Source: Pseudomonadota bacterium (lineage in GTDB: Bacteria > Myxococcota_A > Polyangia > Polyangiales > Polyangiaceae). From it: a DNA stretch of 64,000 bases. The stretch covers positions 1 through 64,000 of the forward strand of contig JAFAER010000142.1 in the NCBI GenBank assembly GCA_023423895.1, read 5' to 3'. Below, piece after piece: positions 9,438 through 18,596 of the stretch. The position numbers were made by a program, and so were the translations under genes. The notes beneath the pieces are model-generated. The model ran no database searches. It saw only the letters and a program-made list of their open reading frames with translations, and was not told the DNA's origin. Numbering within the stretch: position 1 is the stretch's first letter; each line of letters begins with the position of its first letter.

Positions 9438-10457
9438 TCAGTGGACGTCGTCGTCGTGACCGTGATCGCCATGCACGCGCTCACCGGTGCCCATTCCGCG
9501 ATGTGGGCGCGCCTGCTCGCTCGTCCGCTCGAGAGACTGCGCGAGGCGTTCGCGCTGCTCCGGCTTCAAGATCGGCAGGAGCTGGCCGAACAGCTTCACC
9601 TGCTCCTCGATCGGCGCGCGCGCGAGCTTCGCCTGCCCCAGATCGAGCTTCTTCGCGTCGAAGCTCTCCTGGTCGAACGCCGCGAGCAGCGCTTCCGTGT
9701 GCTTCTTCGCCTCCTCGCGTGTGCTCGCCGCACGGTCTTCCTGCGGGAGGATCGCCTCGACCTTCTTCTGCTGAGCCGCATCGAGTCCGAGGTCGCGCGT
9801 GTACCGCTCGATACGCACCCTGGCGAAGCTCCGGGCGCCGGCATCGGGCCGCTCGTGCAGCTTCATCCGCGCGGCGATGATGCCCTCGCTCGAACGAACG
9901 GAGCCGACCACGGCGCTGCGCTGCGCCGGCGTCAGCGTGGCGTGCAGGCGGTCGAGCGCATCGGCCTCGCGGTCCTCGCGTGCCTTCGCCGTCTTCTCGA
10001 GCGCCGCATAGTGCGGCTCCATCTTGGCCGCCTCGATCTTGCCCGCCTTGACCCCGGCGATCAGCGCAGCATGTGCCTCCCTCATCTCGGCTCGCGGAGC
10101 GCCCGCCTCGGCCGTGTCACGAGCGGCGCGCTCGGCCTCGCGCATGTCGGCGGCGATCTCGTCGAGCTTCGTCTTCTGCTCTTCCGTGAGCTCGATGCTG
10201 TTCACGGCGCGGAACAGCGCGCCCACCGGTCCACTTGCGCGCACGGAGCTCCAGCGCGGCCGCCCGGCACCGGCGGAGGACGACGCACCGACCGCAGCGG
10301 ACGCCGACGGCGACGTCGTCGCCGACTCCGACGCATCGGCGGGCGCCGCGGCGCCACCTCCACCGCAGCCACCGTCTTTGCATGCGAGCGGTGCGCTCGC
10401 GAGGGCGACGAGGAAAACGTGACGGAGAAGGGAGAGTTTCGGACGCGTCGTCGGCAT
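9438..10457 (-). CDS. Spy/CpxP-like (LTXXQ) periplasmic lipoprotein
   Basis: A 339-residue protein starting at ATG 10457. The signal peptide has lipobox PLAC (Cys26), followed by a Gly-rich and a Ser/Ala-rich linker. It carries LTxxQ-type motifs of the Spy/CpxP family: LTEEQKTKLDEI, LTPAQRSAVVG and LKPEQRERLAQ, set in long charged helices. Family members are periplasmic chaperones or stress sensors that hold unfolded proteins. It is about twice the usual length and seems to contain two LTxxQ units. The C-terminus ends in a His/Asp-rich tail that could bind metal. Neighbours are a methyltransferase gene upstream and a lipoprotein gene downstream. Confidence 0.85.
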   Translation of the reverse strand: MPTTRPKLSLLRHVFLVALASAPLACKDGGCGGGGAAAPADASESATTSPSASAAVGASSSAGAGRPRWSSVRASGPVGALFRAVNSIELTEEQKTKLDEIAADMREAERAARDTAEAGAPRAEMREAHAALIAGVKAGKIEAAKMEPHYAALEKTAKAREDREADALDRLHATLTPAQRSAVVGSVRSSEGIIAARMKLHERPDAGARSFARVRIERYTRDLGLDAAQQKKVEAILPQEDRAASTREEAKKHTEALLAAFDQESFDAKKLDLGQAKLARAPIEEQVKLFGQLLPILKPEQRERLAQSLERTSEQARPHRGMGTGERVHGDHGHDDDVH

Positions 10458-10534
10458 GTTCGTATCCAGAGCCTCGCACCTGTCGTGGCGCACGGGAGAT
10501 GAATTCGACGCGGCATCACGCGCGACCGGGCATC

Positions 10535-10600
10535 CTCCCCCTTCGCTCAGCGCTTCCGCGCGCTCATCTCCCCCTTCGCTCAGCGCTTCCGCGCGCTCAC
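10535..10600. repeat. 33-bp tandem duplication over a gene 3' end
   Basis: A 33-bp unit occurs twice head to tail, 10535-10567 and 10568-10600, with near-perfect identity. The right copy contains the last codons and stop (10580-10582) of the methyltransferase gene. The left copy repeats the same codons and stop downstream of it. It looks like a recent slippage duplication that leaves the protein unchanged. Confidence 0.85.
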
Positions 10601-11296
10601 GATCACGACCCGTTCGTACGGCGTCGGGCAAAGGCCCTCGTGCGCCGTCGGCTCGAGGCCGTGCCGCTCGAGCAGCGGTGCGACCTCCGGCCAGAGGAAC
10701 GTGAGGTAGTACATGATGAACGGTGGACGAAGCAGCGCGTTCCTGACGCGCATGACGGCGTTGAAGCCGTGCGCCATCCAGAACGACGGTTCGGTCACGC
10801 GCGGGCGACGCGCCGTCGCGAAGACGAACCGTCCGCCCGGCTTCAAGGCCCGCGCGATGCCGGCGACGAAGCGGTCCTCGTCGTCCGGGAGCACATGACC
10901 GAACGCTCCGACACACGTGACGACATCCATCTCCCGCTCGAACGGGAGCGCCATCGCGTCACCGCGGACGAGCTCGACGCGTGCATCCCCAGGCGCGTCC
11001 GCGAGGCGTCGCTCCGCCTCGTCGAGCATCCCGACGCTGAAATCGACACCGACGACTCGCTCCGTACAGAGAGGACGGAGCTGGCGCATCGCCGCGCCCG
11101 TTCCGCAACAGACGTCGAGCGCGGAGCTGATCGAGCGCGGCCCGCCGATCAACTTCGTCATCGCGACCAGGACGGGATCCGGCGTGCGGAACGGCGTGTG
11201 ATCGAACTTCGGCGCGATGAGATCGTAGCCGTGTTCGGTCGACGCGAGCGCCTGCCGCATCAGCTCGATGAACGTCGGACCCTCGGGGTGGAACAC
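10580..11296 (-). CDS. class I SAM-dependent methyltransferase
   Basis: A 238-residue Rossmann-fold methyltransferase with a GTG start. Motif I reads LDVCCGTGAAMRQL, the acidic end of strand 2 is VVGVDFSVGML, and the post-motif is VRGDAMALPF. The layout resembles UbiE/BioC-like small-molecule methyltransferases. The CC in motif I in place of the usual GC is uncommon but tolerated in this family. The substrate is unknown. It lies between a TerB-like gene and the Spy/CpxP-like gene on the same strand, with spacings that allow one operon. Confidence 0.9.
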   Translation of the reverse strand: MFHPEGPTFIELMRQALASTEHGYDLIAPKFDHTPFRTPDPVLVAMTKLIGGPRSISSALDVCCGTGAAMRQLRPLCTERVVGVDFSVGMLDEAERRLADAPGDARVELVRGDAMALPFEREMDVVTCVGAFGHVLPDDEDRFVAGIARALKPGGRFVFATARRPRVTEPSFWMAHGFNAVMRVRNALLRPPFIMYYLTFLWPEVAPLLERHGLEPTAHEGLCPTPYERVVIVSARKR

Positions 11297-11326
11297 GATC
11301 CGTCCGCCTCCCGCGCCTGCTTCTCG

Positions 11327-11770
11327 TCAGTCCTCGCCTGCGTCCAGGGAGGCGTAGACCTCTGCCGTCAGCTCGTCGACCTTCGACTCGTCGAGGCCGA
11401 GCGCCTCTGCGAGGGCGACCTGCAGATCGCTCTCCTCGCCGCTCGCGTCGAGATCGGCGACGCCGAGCCCGACGGACAGCTTGAACGCGACAGCTCGGAG
11501 CTCCGACGGCAACGTCGGCGCGATCTTCTGGAGTCGCTCGGTGATCTCGGCGTGCTCGACGTTCCCGCCGAACCGGTCGAGCAGCGAATCCACTTCGGCG
11601 TTGCTCGCCGCCTTGCCTCGCAGCCGCCCGACGAGGTCCTTGAACGCGGACAGCTCCTCGTCGTCGAGTCGACCGTCCACCGCGGTCGTCAGGTACGCGA
11701 GCTCGAGCAGCACGTCGGCCTGCTCCTTCGAAGGCGAAAGTCCGGCAGGAACGAGATTCGCGAGGGACAT
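11327..11770 (-). CDS. TerB-like protein
   Basis: A 147-residue acidic helical protein; GTG at 11776 is an alternative start. The N-terminal segment LLELAYLTTAVDGRLDDEEL is a classic TerB-like opening with the acidic loop VDGRLDDEE. A second half-site appears in LGVADLDASGEESDLQ. It is the second TerB-like protein in the window and shares little with the one at 8010 beyond the fold motifs. It starts about 12 bp after the ABC exporter stop, so it is co-transcribed with the transporter. Its role is unknown. Confidence 0.8.
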   Translation of the reverse strand: MSLANLVPAGLSPSKEQADVLLELAYLTTAVDGRLDDEELSAFKDLVGRLRGKAASNAEVDSLLDRFGGNVEHAEITERLQKIAPTLPSELRAVAFKLSVGLGVADLDASGEESDLQVALAEALGLDESKVDELTAEVYASLDAGED

Positions 11771-11781
11771 GGCCACCCACG

Positions 11782-13662
11782 TTACGTGGCGTCGTACGAG
11801 TCGAGCAAGGGCTTCGGCGGCGTCGAACGTGGACCGGATGTCGCCGTTGTCGTCGCAGAGCCTGAGGCTGGGCCTGGCGTCGCAGCGCTGGTCGGTGCGG
11901 CTTCAGCGGGACGAGCGCGCTCGAGGCCGAACTGCACGTCGTGGAGCGCGCGGTAGCGTCCGGAGCGCGCGATGAGCTCATCGTGGGTTCCGCGCTCGAC
12001 GAGCTCCCCGCGATCGAGGACGAGGATCTGGTCGGCCGACCGGATCGTCGAGAGCCGGTGCGCGATGACGAAGACCGTGCGGCCTCGGACGAGCGTCTCC
12101 ATCGCATCGCGGATGACCGCCTCGCTCTCGCTGTCGAGGCTCGAGGTGGCCTCGTCGAACAGGAGCACCGGGGCATCGGCGAGGACGGCTCGCGCGATCG
12201 CGACGCGCTGGCGCTGCCCGCCCGACAGCTTCAGCCCGCGCTCTCCGACGACGGTGTCGAAGCCGTCCGGCAGTGCGCGCACGATCTCGTCGCAATGTGC
12301 GGCGTGCGCCGCTCGCTCGATCTCTTCGCGCGTCGCCGTCGGTCTGGCGAGCGCGATGTTCTCGGCCATCGTGCCGTCGAAGAGGAAGTCGTCCTGGAGC
12401 ACGACGGCGAGGCGCTTCCGCCAGTCGCGGAGCTTCACCGTCGCGAGATCGCGGCCGTCGATCGTCACCTTGCCCGAGGTAGGCCGATAGAACGCCATGA
12501 GCAGCGCGAGCATCGTGCTCTTGCCGGCGCCGCTCGGGCCGACGATGGCGGTCGTGGTCCCTGCGCGCGCGTGGAACGACACGTCGCGCAGCACGGGAGC
12601 CTCGGCGCGATACTCGAAGCACACCCCCTCGAACGCGACGTCTCCATCCACCTTGCCGAGGGGCGCGCGGCGCTCGTCACCGTCGTCTTCGGGCGTGACC
12701 GCCTCGACGGCGCGCACGCGATCGAGATCGGCGAGCGTCTCGCTCGCGCGCGTGGCGATCTCCGGCAGATCGAGCAGCGGCGCCGCGAACATCAGCGCGA
12801 ACGCGACATAGCTGCCGAAGTCGCCGAGCGACATCCGTCCGGAGAGGATCGACTGTCCGCCCATGACGACGACGATCGCGATGACTCCCGCGGACACGAC
12901 GGCTGCAACGGCGCCCATGGTCCCCCGGCGGTTGGTCGTCTGGGACATCACGCGAAACATCCGGTGGAGCCCGCGCGTGAAGACGAGCTGCTCGCGACGT
13001 TCGGCGCCATAAGCTTTGACGACGCGAATCCCGCTGAGCGTCTGGGCGAGCCGTCCGGCGACCTCTGCTCGGAGCTCTCCGCGTTCCCGGAAGAGCGGCC
13101 GCAGCTTTCGATGCGCGAAGTCGAGGCCCAGCCCCGGAAGCGCCGCGAACGCGAGTGCCACGAGCGTCATCTTCCAGTCGATCCAGAGCAGCGCCACGAA
13201 CGCGACGAGCGCGGTGAGGATGTTGCTCGTCCACCGGGCGAGCTGGGCGCCCACGAGATTCTGCATCGCGGCCGCGTCATCCATGATGCGCGAGAGCAGC
13301 GCTCCCGACTGTGTCCCGTCGAGATGGGACGCAGGCATCCGCGTGACGTGCGCCATGATGCGCCGCCGCCACCCGAGGACGACGAGCTCAGCCGAGAGGC
13401 CGAGGATCCGCTGGAGACCGAACAGCGCGAGCGCCTGGACGAACGAGGCGAGGACGACGGCCGCAGCGAGCCACGGCAAGAGGTCGGACCGCTTGTTCCC
13501 GACGACCTCGTCGAGGAGCACCTTCGGGGCGATCGGGAGCACGAATCCCGCGGCCCTGTCGACGAAGAGGAGACCGAGCCCCGCAGCGAGCTTGCCGCGC
13601 TGGGCCCAGATGATCGCTCTCGCCAGCTCCCAGGCCGTGGCGGGCGCCTTCTTCGCCGTCAT
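11782..13662 (-). CDS. ABC exporter, fused permease and ATPase (MsbA-like)
   Basis: A 626-residue half-transporter. The N-terminal ~320 residues form a six-helix exporter domain. The ATPase has Walker A GPSGAGKS near residue 375, signature LSGGQRQR near 480, Walker B VLLFDEATSSLDSE near 500 and the H-loop IAHRLSTI. It should work as a homodimer exporting a lipid, peptide or drug. Family membership is certain, the substrate is not. The C-terminus has an extra Ala/Pro/Thr-rich tail of about 45 residues. It starts at ATG 13662 and heads a minus-strand run through 8293. Confidence 0.95.
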   Translation of the reverse strand: MTAKKAPATAWELARAIIWAQRGKLAAGLGLLFVDRAAGFVLPIAPKVLLDEVVGNKRSDLLPWLAAAVVLASFVQALALFGLQRILGLSAELVVLGWRRRIMAHVTRMPASHLDGTQSGALLSRIMDDAAAMQNLVGAQLARWTSNILTALVAFVALLWIDWKMTLVALAFAALPGLGLDFAHRKLRPLFRERGELRAEVAGRLAQTLSGIRVVKAYGAERREQLVFTRGLHRMFRVMSQTTNRRGTMGAVAAVVSAGVIAIVVVMGGQSILSGRMSLGDFGSYVAFALMFAAPLLDLPEIATRASETLADLDRVRAVEAVTPEDDGDERRAPLGKVDGDVAFEGVCFEYRAEAPVLRDVSFHARAGTTTAIVGPSGAGKSTMLALLMAFYRPTSGKVTIDGRDLATVKLRDWRKRLAVVLQDDFLFDGTMAENIALARPTATREEIERAAHAAHCDEIVRALPDGFDTVVGERGLKLSGGQRQRVAIARAVLADAPVLLFDEATSSLDSESEAVIRDAMETLVRGRTVFVIAHRLSTIRSADQILVLDRGELVERGTHDELIARSGRYRALHDVQFGLERARPAEAAPTSAATPGPASGSATTTATSGPRSTPPKPLLDSYDAT

Positions 13663-13858
13663 CGCCCCCTTCTGTTTAGCAACGACCCGCGCCGCCAGCG
13701 AGCGCTACAGCCGAGAAGCCTCGGCCGTCGGCGCTTTCGAGCTCGATTCCCTCGGTCTCGGCCCCTCCCCCGAACGAGCAGGTCGGCCTCGAGGACCTCG
13801 GACCTGGCGGTTGGCACGCCTTTACGAGCTCCTCCCTTCGTGCGAGAGCTTCCAGAGC

Positions 13859-14932
13859 ATGAGCGAAGACGTGCTCCAACTTTCGCCCGCGACCATCTCT
13901 GCGCTGCGGTCACGCCATGTCGCCTTCCTCGCCGAACGACTCGTCGACGAACGCGCCCGCGGAGACTTCATCCGATCGTTCTCGGGCGGCTACGACCACG
14001 TCCTCTCGCGCCCGATCCGCGAGCTCGTCGAGCCGAAGACGTTCGTGTCCGGGCTCGCCGCGGTCCTGACGAACGACGCGGTTCGTGGGGTCCTCTCGCC
14101 GATCGCGCGCGAGATCAACCGGCGCGTCGTCCTCTCGCTCCGCGTCGAGGACTCGAAGCTCGGCGACTACGTCCCGCAAGAGGCACGCAAGGCGATCGAC
14201 GAGCTCATCGCGCGGCCGGACCTCGTGCCCGAGCCGCTCGTCCGCAAGGTCTTCGACGACGAGGTCGTCGAGGAGATCATGCGCGACGTCCTCTATGATG
14301 CGCTCATCGAGTTCAACGAGTCGGTCAATCCGTTCTTCGCCGACTGGGGTTTGCCCGCTCTCATAAAGCGGTTCATGCCGATCGGATCCGGCGCGGTGCT
14401 CAAGTCGATGACGGCCGTGCGCGCCGAGTTCGACAAGCGCCTCGAGCCCGAGATCCGGAAGTTCTTGCTCGGCTTCTCTCGAAAGTCGAAGAAGAAGATC
14501 GCCGACTTCCTCGTCTCCAGCGCCGGCGACCCGAAGCTCGTCGCCTTCCGCAAGAACGTCGTCGCCTTCTTCTACGAGGAGAGCCTCGCGCAGATCACGC
14601 AGAACGTCGACGACGACGCGCGGCTCGCCGCGGACGAGGCCGCCGAGGCGATCGTGCTCGAGGTGCTTCGGCGCGATCGCCCGCGCGAGCGTCTGCTCGC
14701 CGACCTCGAGAAGCTCGTCGGAGAGCACGGCGACGAGACGCTCGGCGCGTGGCTCTCGCGCATCGGCGTGATGGATCGCCCCGAGCTCGAGAAGCTTGCC
14801 GAGCTCCTGTGGCCGTTCGTCAAGCTGGCGCTCGAAAGCCCGCCAGCACGCGCGTTCTGGGAGCGCGTCACGTGGGACTTCTACGCGACGCTCGCTCCGG
14901 GATCGACGGCGGCTCCCGAAGAGCGCGCGTGA
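13859..14932 (+). CDS. conserved hypothetical protein, mostly helical
   Basis: A 357-residue soluble protein from ATG 13859, divergent from the ABC exporter with 196 bp between them. It is rich in Leu, Glu, Arg and Val and predicted helical throughout, with no signal peptide or membrane span. Phrases such as FFADWGLPALIKRFMPIGSG and FLLGFSRKSKKKIADFLVS look like conserved cores, but I do not recognise the family. The last 80 residues (EHGDETLGAWL to FWERVTWDFYAT) form another helical block. High third-position GC supports coding. Confidence 0.8.
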   Translation: MSEDVLQLSPATISALRSRHVAFLAERLVDERARGDFIRSFSGGYDHVLSRPIRELVEPKTFVSGLAAVLTNDAVRGVLSPIAREINRRVVLSLRVEDSKLGDYVPQEARKAIDELIARPDLVPEPLVRKVFDDEVVEEIMRDVLYDALIEFNESVNPFFADWGLPALIKRFMPIGSGAVLKSMTAVRAEFDKRLEPEIRKFLLGFSRKSKKKIADFLVSSAGDPKLVAFRKNVVAFFYEESLAQITQNVDDDARLAADEAAEAIVLEVLRRDRPRERLLADLEKLVGEHGDETLGAWLSRIGVMDRPELEKLAELLWPFVKLALESPPARAFWERVTWDFYATLAPGSTAAPEERA

Positions 14933-14989
14933 ACGGATGGGCGGTCTTCTCGGCATCGCGCGAGGAGACGACGCCCTGACTGCACGGGA

Positions 14990-15496
14990 TCACTCCCGGC
15001 TCGAAGCTCGGGAGCCGATCGCGACACAGGCGACGAGAAGCGCGACCGCACCGGCAGGCACGAGGAGCACGCCGAGCCCGGGATCGCCGCCGTGCACCCA
15101 GATCCCACCGACGAGGAACCCGCCGGGCAAGAGGACGAGCGCCGCGAGCAGCGCCGCCGACGCAAGCGCGCGGCTCGCGCGAGGCCGTACGCGCAACGTG
15201 AGCGCGTACGCCACGTTCAGAATCGAGAGCAACGTGCCATGCGCATGCGCCAGGCGGAGCAGGAGGCGCGTCGTCTCGCGCCCGGCGTCCACGTAGAACG
15301 GCGACTTGACCGCGTGCAGGAGCTCGAGCGCGAGGCCGAGCACCAGGAAGACGGCGAGCCCCCACCACCCGGCGCGCAGGTGGCGATCGATCACGCCTTC
15401 GACCACGTCCCGCGACTCTCCATGCAAGGCGGGCTCAGGCGAAGGCGAAGGCGAAGGCGCCGCGGGGTCGGACGAGCGTGCGGGCGACGAGCTCAC
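14990..15496 (-). CDS. small integral membrane protein
   Basis: A 168-residue protein with about four membrane segments: roughly residues 46-63, 84-102, 112-131 and 143-161. A Ser/Pro/Glu N-terminal tail precedes them. A conserved-looking HAHGTLLSILNVAYALT segment carries two histidines in the second helix and could bind haem or metal. Its ATG overlaps the stop of the octahaem cytochrome gene (TGA 15493-15495, ATG 15494-15496), so the two are translationally coupled. It may help that cytochrome at the membrane. This is inferred only from position. Confidence 0.8.
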   Translation of the reverse strand: MSSSPARSSDPAAPSPSPSPEPALHGESRDVVEGVIDRHLRAGWWGLAVFLVLGLALELLHAVKSPFYVDAGRETTRLLLRLAHAHGTLLSILNVAYALTLRVRPRASRALASAALLAALVLLPGGFLVGGIWVHGGDPGLGVLLVPAGAVALLVACVAIGSRASSRE

Positions 15497-17337
15497 TCGG
15501 CGATCGTTATCGCGCGTTCGTCACGCGCCGCAAGGAGAGCGCGCAGCCGCGCTGGATCGAGCCGGCCGTCCGGACCGAGCTCTGCGGGAGGACGCGACGC
15601 GCCAGGCCGTCGAGCGCCGTGCACCTTGGCGAGCGACCGCGCCGCGATGTACCGCACGGCGGCATACGGATCGCGACGCATCTCTTCGAGCACCGCCACA
15701 GACACTGCCGTGCCGCTCGCGTCGAGCGCCTCCGCCGAGCCGAGCGCATCGGCGACGAGCGCGCGGACGCCGGCGTCGCCCGCGATCCCGTCCCAGACGC
15801 CGGACGCGGTGTGCGCGCGCTCGTCCGGGATCACCGGAGATGGGCGATCGAACCACTCCGAGAGCCAGCGCGCCGTCCACCCGAGCGAGCGATCGACGTG
15901 GCAGAGATTGCATGCGTTCGGCTTGCCCGTCGTGAGGGTGTTCGTCACGTCGGGACTATCGATCGTGTGCGAGCGCACGGCCGAGAGCAGCGCGTAGCTC
16001 GTCTTCGGCATGTGGCACGACACACAAGCGCTCCCTGCCGAACCGGGGGCATGACGCGAATGTGAACGCGCGCGAGCATCCGAGTGGCACGTCGTGCATC
16101 CGCGATCGCCGGCGCGATCAGGCGCGATCTGGCCCGCCGGATCGGCTGCGCCGTGCATCGAATGACACGACAGGCACGTCATCTTCCGCTCTCCGACGCC
16201 ACGCTCGTGACACGGCGACGCGAGGAGGCCGTTGTACTCCCGCCCCCCGACGCGAACGGCGCCGTCGGGCCAGAAGATGGCCGTCGCCGGCGCGTCGACG
16301 ACCGGAGCGCCCGCCTGCCCTGCCATCGTCGCCGGCGAGATGAGCGTCCGGGAGGGCTCGAGGGCATCTCCCGCGCGGAACGTTCGCGAGTAGCCGTCCG
16401 TCCACCAGCCGGCTTCGTCGCGTGGAAACGCATACGCATGGCACTGGCCGCAGACCGCCGCGGAGCGCTCCGGCGAGAGCCGTCCCGGATGCACGATCGT
16501 CGGGTCGGGATCCTTGGATGCATGTTGCACGTAACGTGCGACGGGGTCGCGATGGCGCTCCACGTGCGCGGCGCCCGGGCCGTGGCATGCCTCGCAGCTC
16601 ACTCCCAGCTCCGCGGCCCGAGTATCGAAAGAGTCCGTCTCGAGGTCGTGCCTCGGCTCACCGGCGACGGCGTGGCACGCGATGCAGCTCGATGCCCAGC
16701 GCACCGGCGGCATCGGCGCCTCCGGCGGAAGAAGGAACGCCTCGCGCCGCGGAACGAACGCGGCGTCCTTCACGAGCCAGACGAACGGCACGAGTCGGAG
16801 ATCGCCGCTGCGCTTGCCTGCCACCCAGAACGCCTGTTCGCGATGCGAGCCGGTGGTGAGCACCACTCGTCGCGTCACATCGGGTGCAGACTTGCCCTCG
16901 ATGACCGCGTCCGGGTCGGGCAGCGTCGCCCAGACCTCGTCGCTCCCGCGTCGCTCGAGACGAACGGAGCGCCCGTCGAGGTCGAGCGGTCGACCGTCGA
17001 GCGGCGCACGCACGGTCGCCGGCGATGCCGCCTGCGTCATCGTGCGATGGAACGTGCGCGAGAAGCTCGCGTGCTCCCCCGGATGACACCCGAGGCATGC
17101 GGCCGACGACACATAGCCGACCGCCGTCCCGGGACCTGGCTGCTCTCGCGGCGCCGCTTCTGCGGGTCGAGGGTCCGGACGCGCGAGCGCGGCCGTGACG
17201 CCGGTCACGAGCGCCAGGCCGGCAAGGGTCGTCGCACGCGCGCGGCGGCGCCCGGACGTCGCGCGAACGACGGCGACGACGGCCACCGTCACGACGACGG
17301 CGAAGCCTACGATCTCGCCCGGTGACGCCGCACCCAC
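15493..17337 (-). CDS. membrane-anchored octahaem c-type cytochrome
   Basis: A 614-residue protein from a GTG at 17337, chosen because it places an uncleaved signal anchor at residues 9-27. An in-frame start at 17430 would add a less likely hydrophilic extension. Eight CxxCH sites bind haem c: CLGCH (about residue 81), CIACH, CEACH, CGQCH, CLSCH, CTTCH, CVSCH and CNLCH (about 476). The spacing resembles the cytochrome c554/nitrite-reductase-like multihaem group. The C-terminal 80 residues (YAAVRYIAARSLAKVHG) look like a HEAT repeat. It probably carries electrons at the cell envelope. Donor and acceptor are unknown. Confidence 0.9.
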   Translation of the reverse strand: MGAASPGEIVGFAVVVTVAVVAVVRATSGRRRARATTLAGLALVTGVTAALARPDPRPAEAAPREQPGPGTAVGYVSSAACLGCHPGEHASFSRTFHRTMTQAASPATVRAPLDGRPLDLDGRSVRLERRGSDEVWATLPDPDAVIEGKSAPDVTRRVVLTTGSHREQAFWVAGKRSGDLRLVPFVWLVKDAAFVPRREAFLLPPEAPMPPVRWASSCIACHAVAGEPRHDLETDSFDTRAAELGVSCEACHGPGAAHVERHRDPVARYVQHASKDPDPTIVHPGRLSPERSAAVCGQCHAYAFPRDEAGWWTDGYSRTFRAGDALEPSRTLISPATMAGQAGAPVVDAPATAIFWPDGAVRVGGREYNGLLASPCHERGVGERKMTCLSCHSMHGAADPAGQIAPDRAGDRGCTTCHSDARARSHSRHAPGSAGSACVSCHMPKTSYALLSAVRSHTIDSPDVTNTLTTGKPNACNLCHVDRSLGWTARWLSEWFDRPSPVIPDERAHTASGVWDGIAGDAGVRALVADALGSAEALDASGTAVSVAVLEEMRRDPYAAVRYIAARSLAKVHGARRPGASRPPAELGPDGRLDPARLRALLAARDERAITIAE

Positions 17338-17435
17338 GGCGCGCAGTCTATCGCACGCAGTTTCGTCTTGGGCGCGCGGGCACGGCCGCCGCCACGGCAG
17401 CGCTCGACGAGCGCCTCCGCACGCGCTCACCGCGT

Positions 17436-18311
17436 TCAGTGATCTCTCGAGACCTCGGCGGCAGTGGGCTCACCGAACGGCGCGTCGGCGAGCTCCTCGG
17501 CGTTCGCTGCACCTCCACCGTCGACGGAACGTCGCTTTCCTGCCGCGCGCTTCGTCCTCGGCCCGCGGACGGGGGCGTCCATCGTCACGCCGTGGTCGAC
17601 GCGTGCCCGTCTCTGCCCCCGCTCGGCTCGGTGGACGCGACCGGACTCGCCCGCGGACACCTCGCCGAGTGCCTTGCGGAGCTCGCGTGCGAACGCGGGA
17701 GACTCCTCGAGCACGCGATCGAGCTGCCGCTTCGCTTCCTCCGGCACGTTGCGACGCGCATTCCAGATGTCCTCGAAGAGCAGCTCCGTTGCGCCGACCG
17801 CGAGCGACGGGAAGGCTCCGTCGGGGACCTCGCCCGTCCCGACGATCAAGAGCCGTGTCCAGAGCGCCTTCATCGCCTGGGTGAAGAGCGTCTCGTGCTC
17901 CTTGCCGCGCAGATCGGCGAGGGCACGGATCTCCTTCGTCGACAGCGGCGAACGCTCTCGAAGAAGCGCGAGGATCTCGACGGCCTCACGCGGCAAACCT
18001 GCGAAGACGTCGCCGGCCTCCGCAAGCCGGCCGAGCAGCGCCTGGAAGACAGGGAGCGAGAAGAAGGTCGCTCGGCCCCGGAACCACTTCGCGTACGCGA
18101 CGTCGTGAGAACGCGCGAGCCGCTCCCGCAGGTGCCATAGATCGGCAACGCGCGGGTCGGCGTTTTCGTCCCACGACCACTCCATGTCGACGCCCGGATG
18201 CAGCTCGCTCCAGAGCGACCGCGGCTCGGGTCGGTTGTCGATGGGATACACGAGCGAGATCCCGAGTCGGTCGACGATGCGAACGGCGCGGTCGATCGTG
18301 GAACGCTTCAT
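17436..18311 (-). CDS. AlkZ-related winged-helix protein
   Basis: A 291-residue protein. Residues 1-100 (IVDRLGISLVYPIDNRPEP, then WSWDENADPRVADLWHLRE) match what I remember of AlkZ-related proteins, cousins of the AlkZ/YcaQ DNA glycosylases. Residues 100-150 contain a winged-helix-like segment (LLRERSPLSTKEIRALADL). The C-terminal 80 residues are Arg/Lys/Ala-rich and disordered, suitable for DNA contact. No catalytic motif could be checked. It lies 98 bp upstream of the cytochrome gene and diverges from a small gene at 18597. Confidence 0.6.
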   Translation of the reverse strand: MKRSTIDRAVRIVDRLGISLVYPIDNRPEPRSLWSELHPGVDMEWSWDENADPRVADLWHLRERLARSHDVAYAKWFRGRATFFSLPVFQALLGRLAEAGDVFAGLPREAVEILALLRERSPLSTKEIRALADLRGKEHETLFTQAMKALWTRLLIVGTGEVPDGAFPSLAVGATELLFEDIWNARRNVPEEAKRQLDRVLEESPAFARELRKALGEVSAGESGRVHRAERGQRRARVDHGVTMDAPVRGPRTKRAAGKRRSVDGGGAANAEELADAPFGEPTAAEVSRDH

Positions 18312-18352
18312 CTTCCCGAACCTACCTCGGGCGCGCCGTCACGAGCGAACTC

Positions 18353-18428
18353 GGGTGTATCCGGCTCGAGGGCAGGAAGACGGGAGACGTCTCGTTGCCG
18401 GGCCCGGGATACACCCCCTGATACACCC
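18353..18428. promoter_or_regulatory. three GGATACACCC-type repeats in divergent intergenic region
   Basis: GGGTGTATCC at 18353-18362 is the inverse of GGATACACCC at 18407-18416, and a direct copy GATACACCC follows at 18420-18428, 12 bp further on. All lie in the 285-bp gap between the AlkZ-related gene (-) and the 55-codon gene (+). This arrangement suits binding of a dimeric regulator. The factor is unknown. Confidence 0.5.
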
Positions 18429-18596
18429 GCTCCTCGAGCCGCCGCGGCGTGGAATGGTCGAGCTGGGACGGCTGGGAAACAGGCGCGATCGCGATGGCGG
18501 AGCCTGCGGCCCCCACCGCTCGACCTTGGCATCTCGCATGCTCTACCGCCACCGCGAAGCGCAACGCTTCCAAGCTTCCCCACCGCCGAGGTCGTC

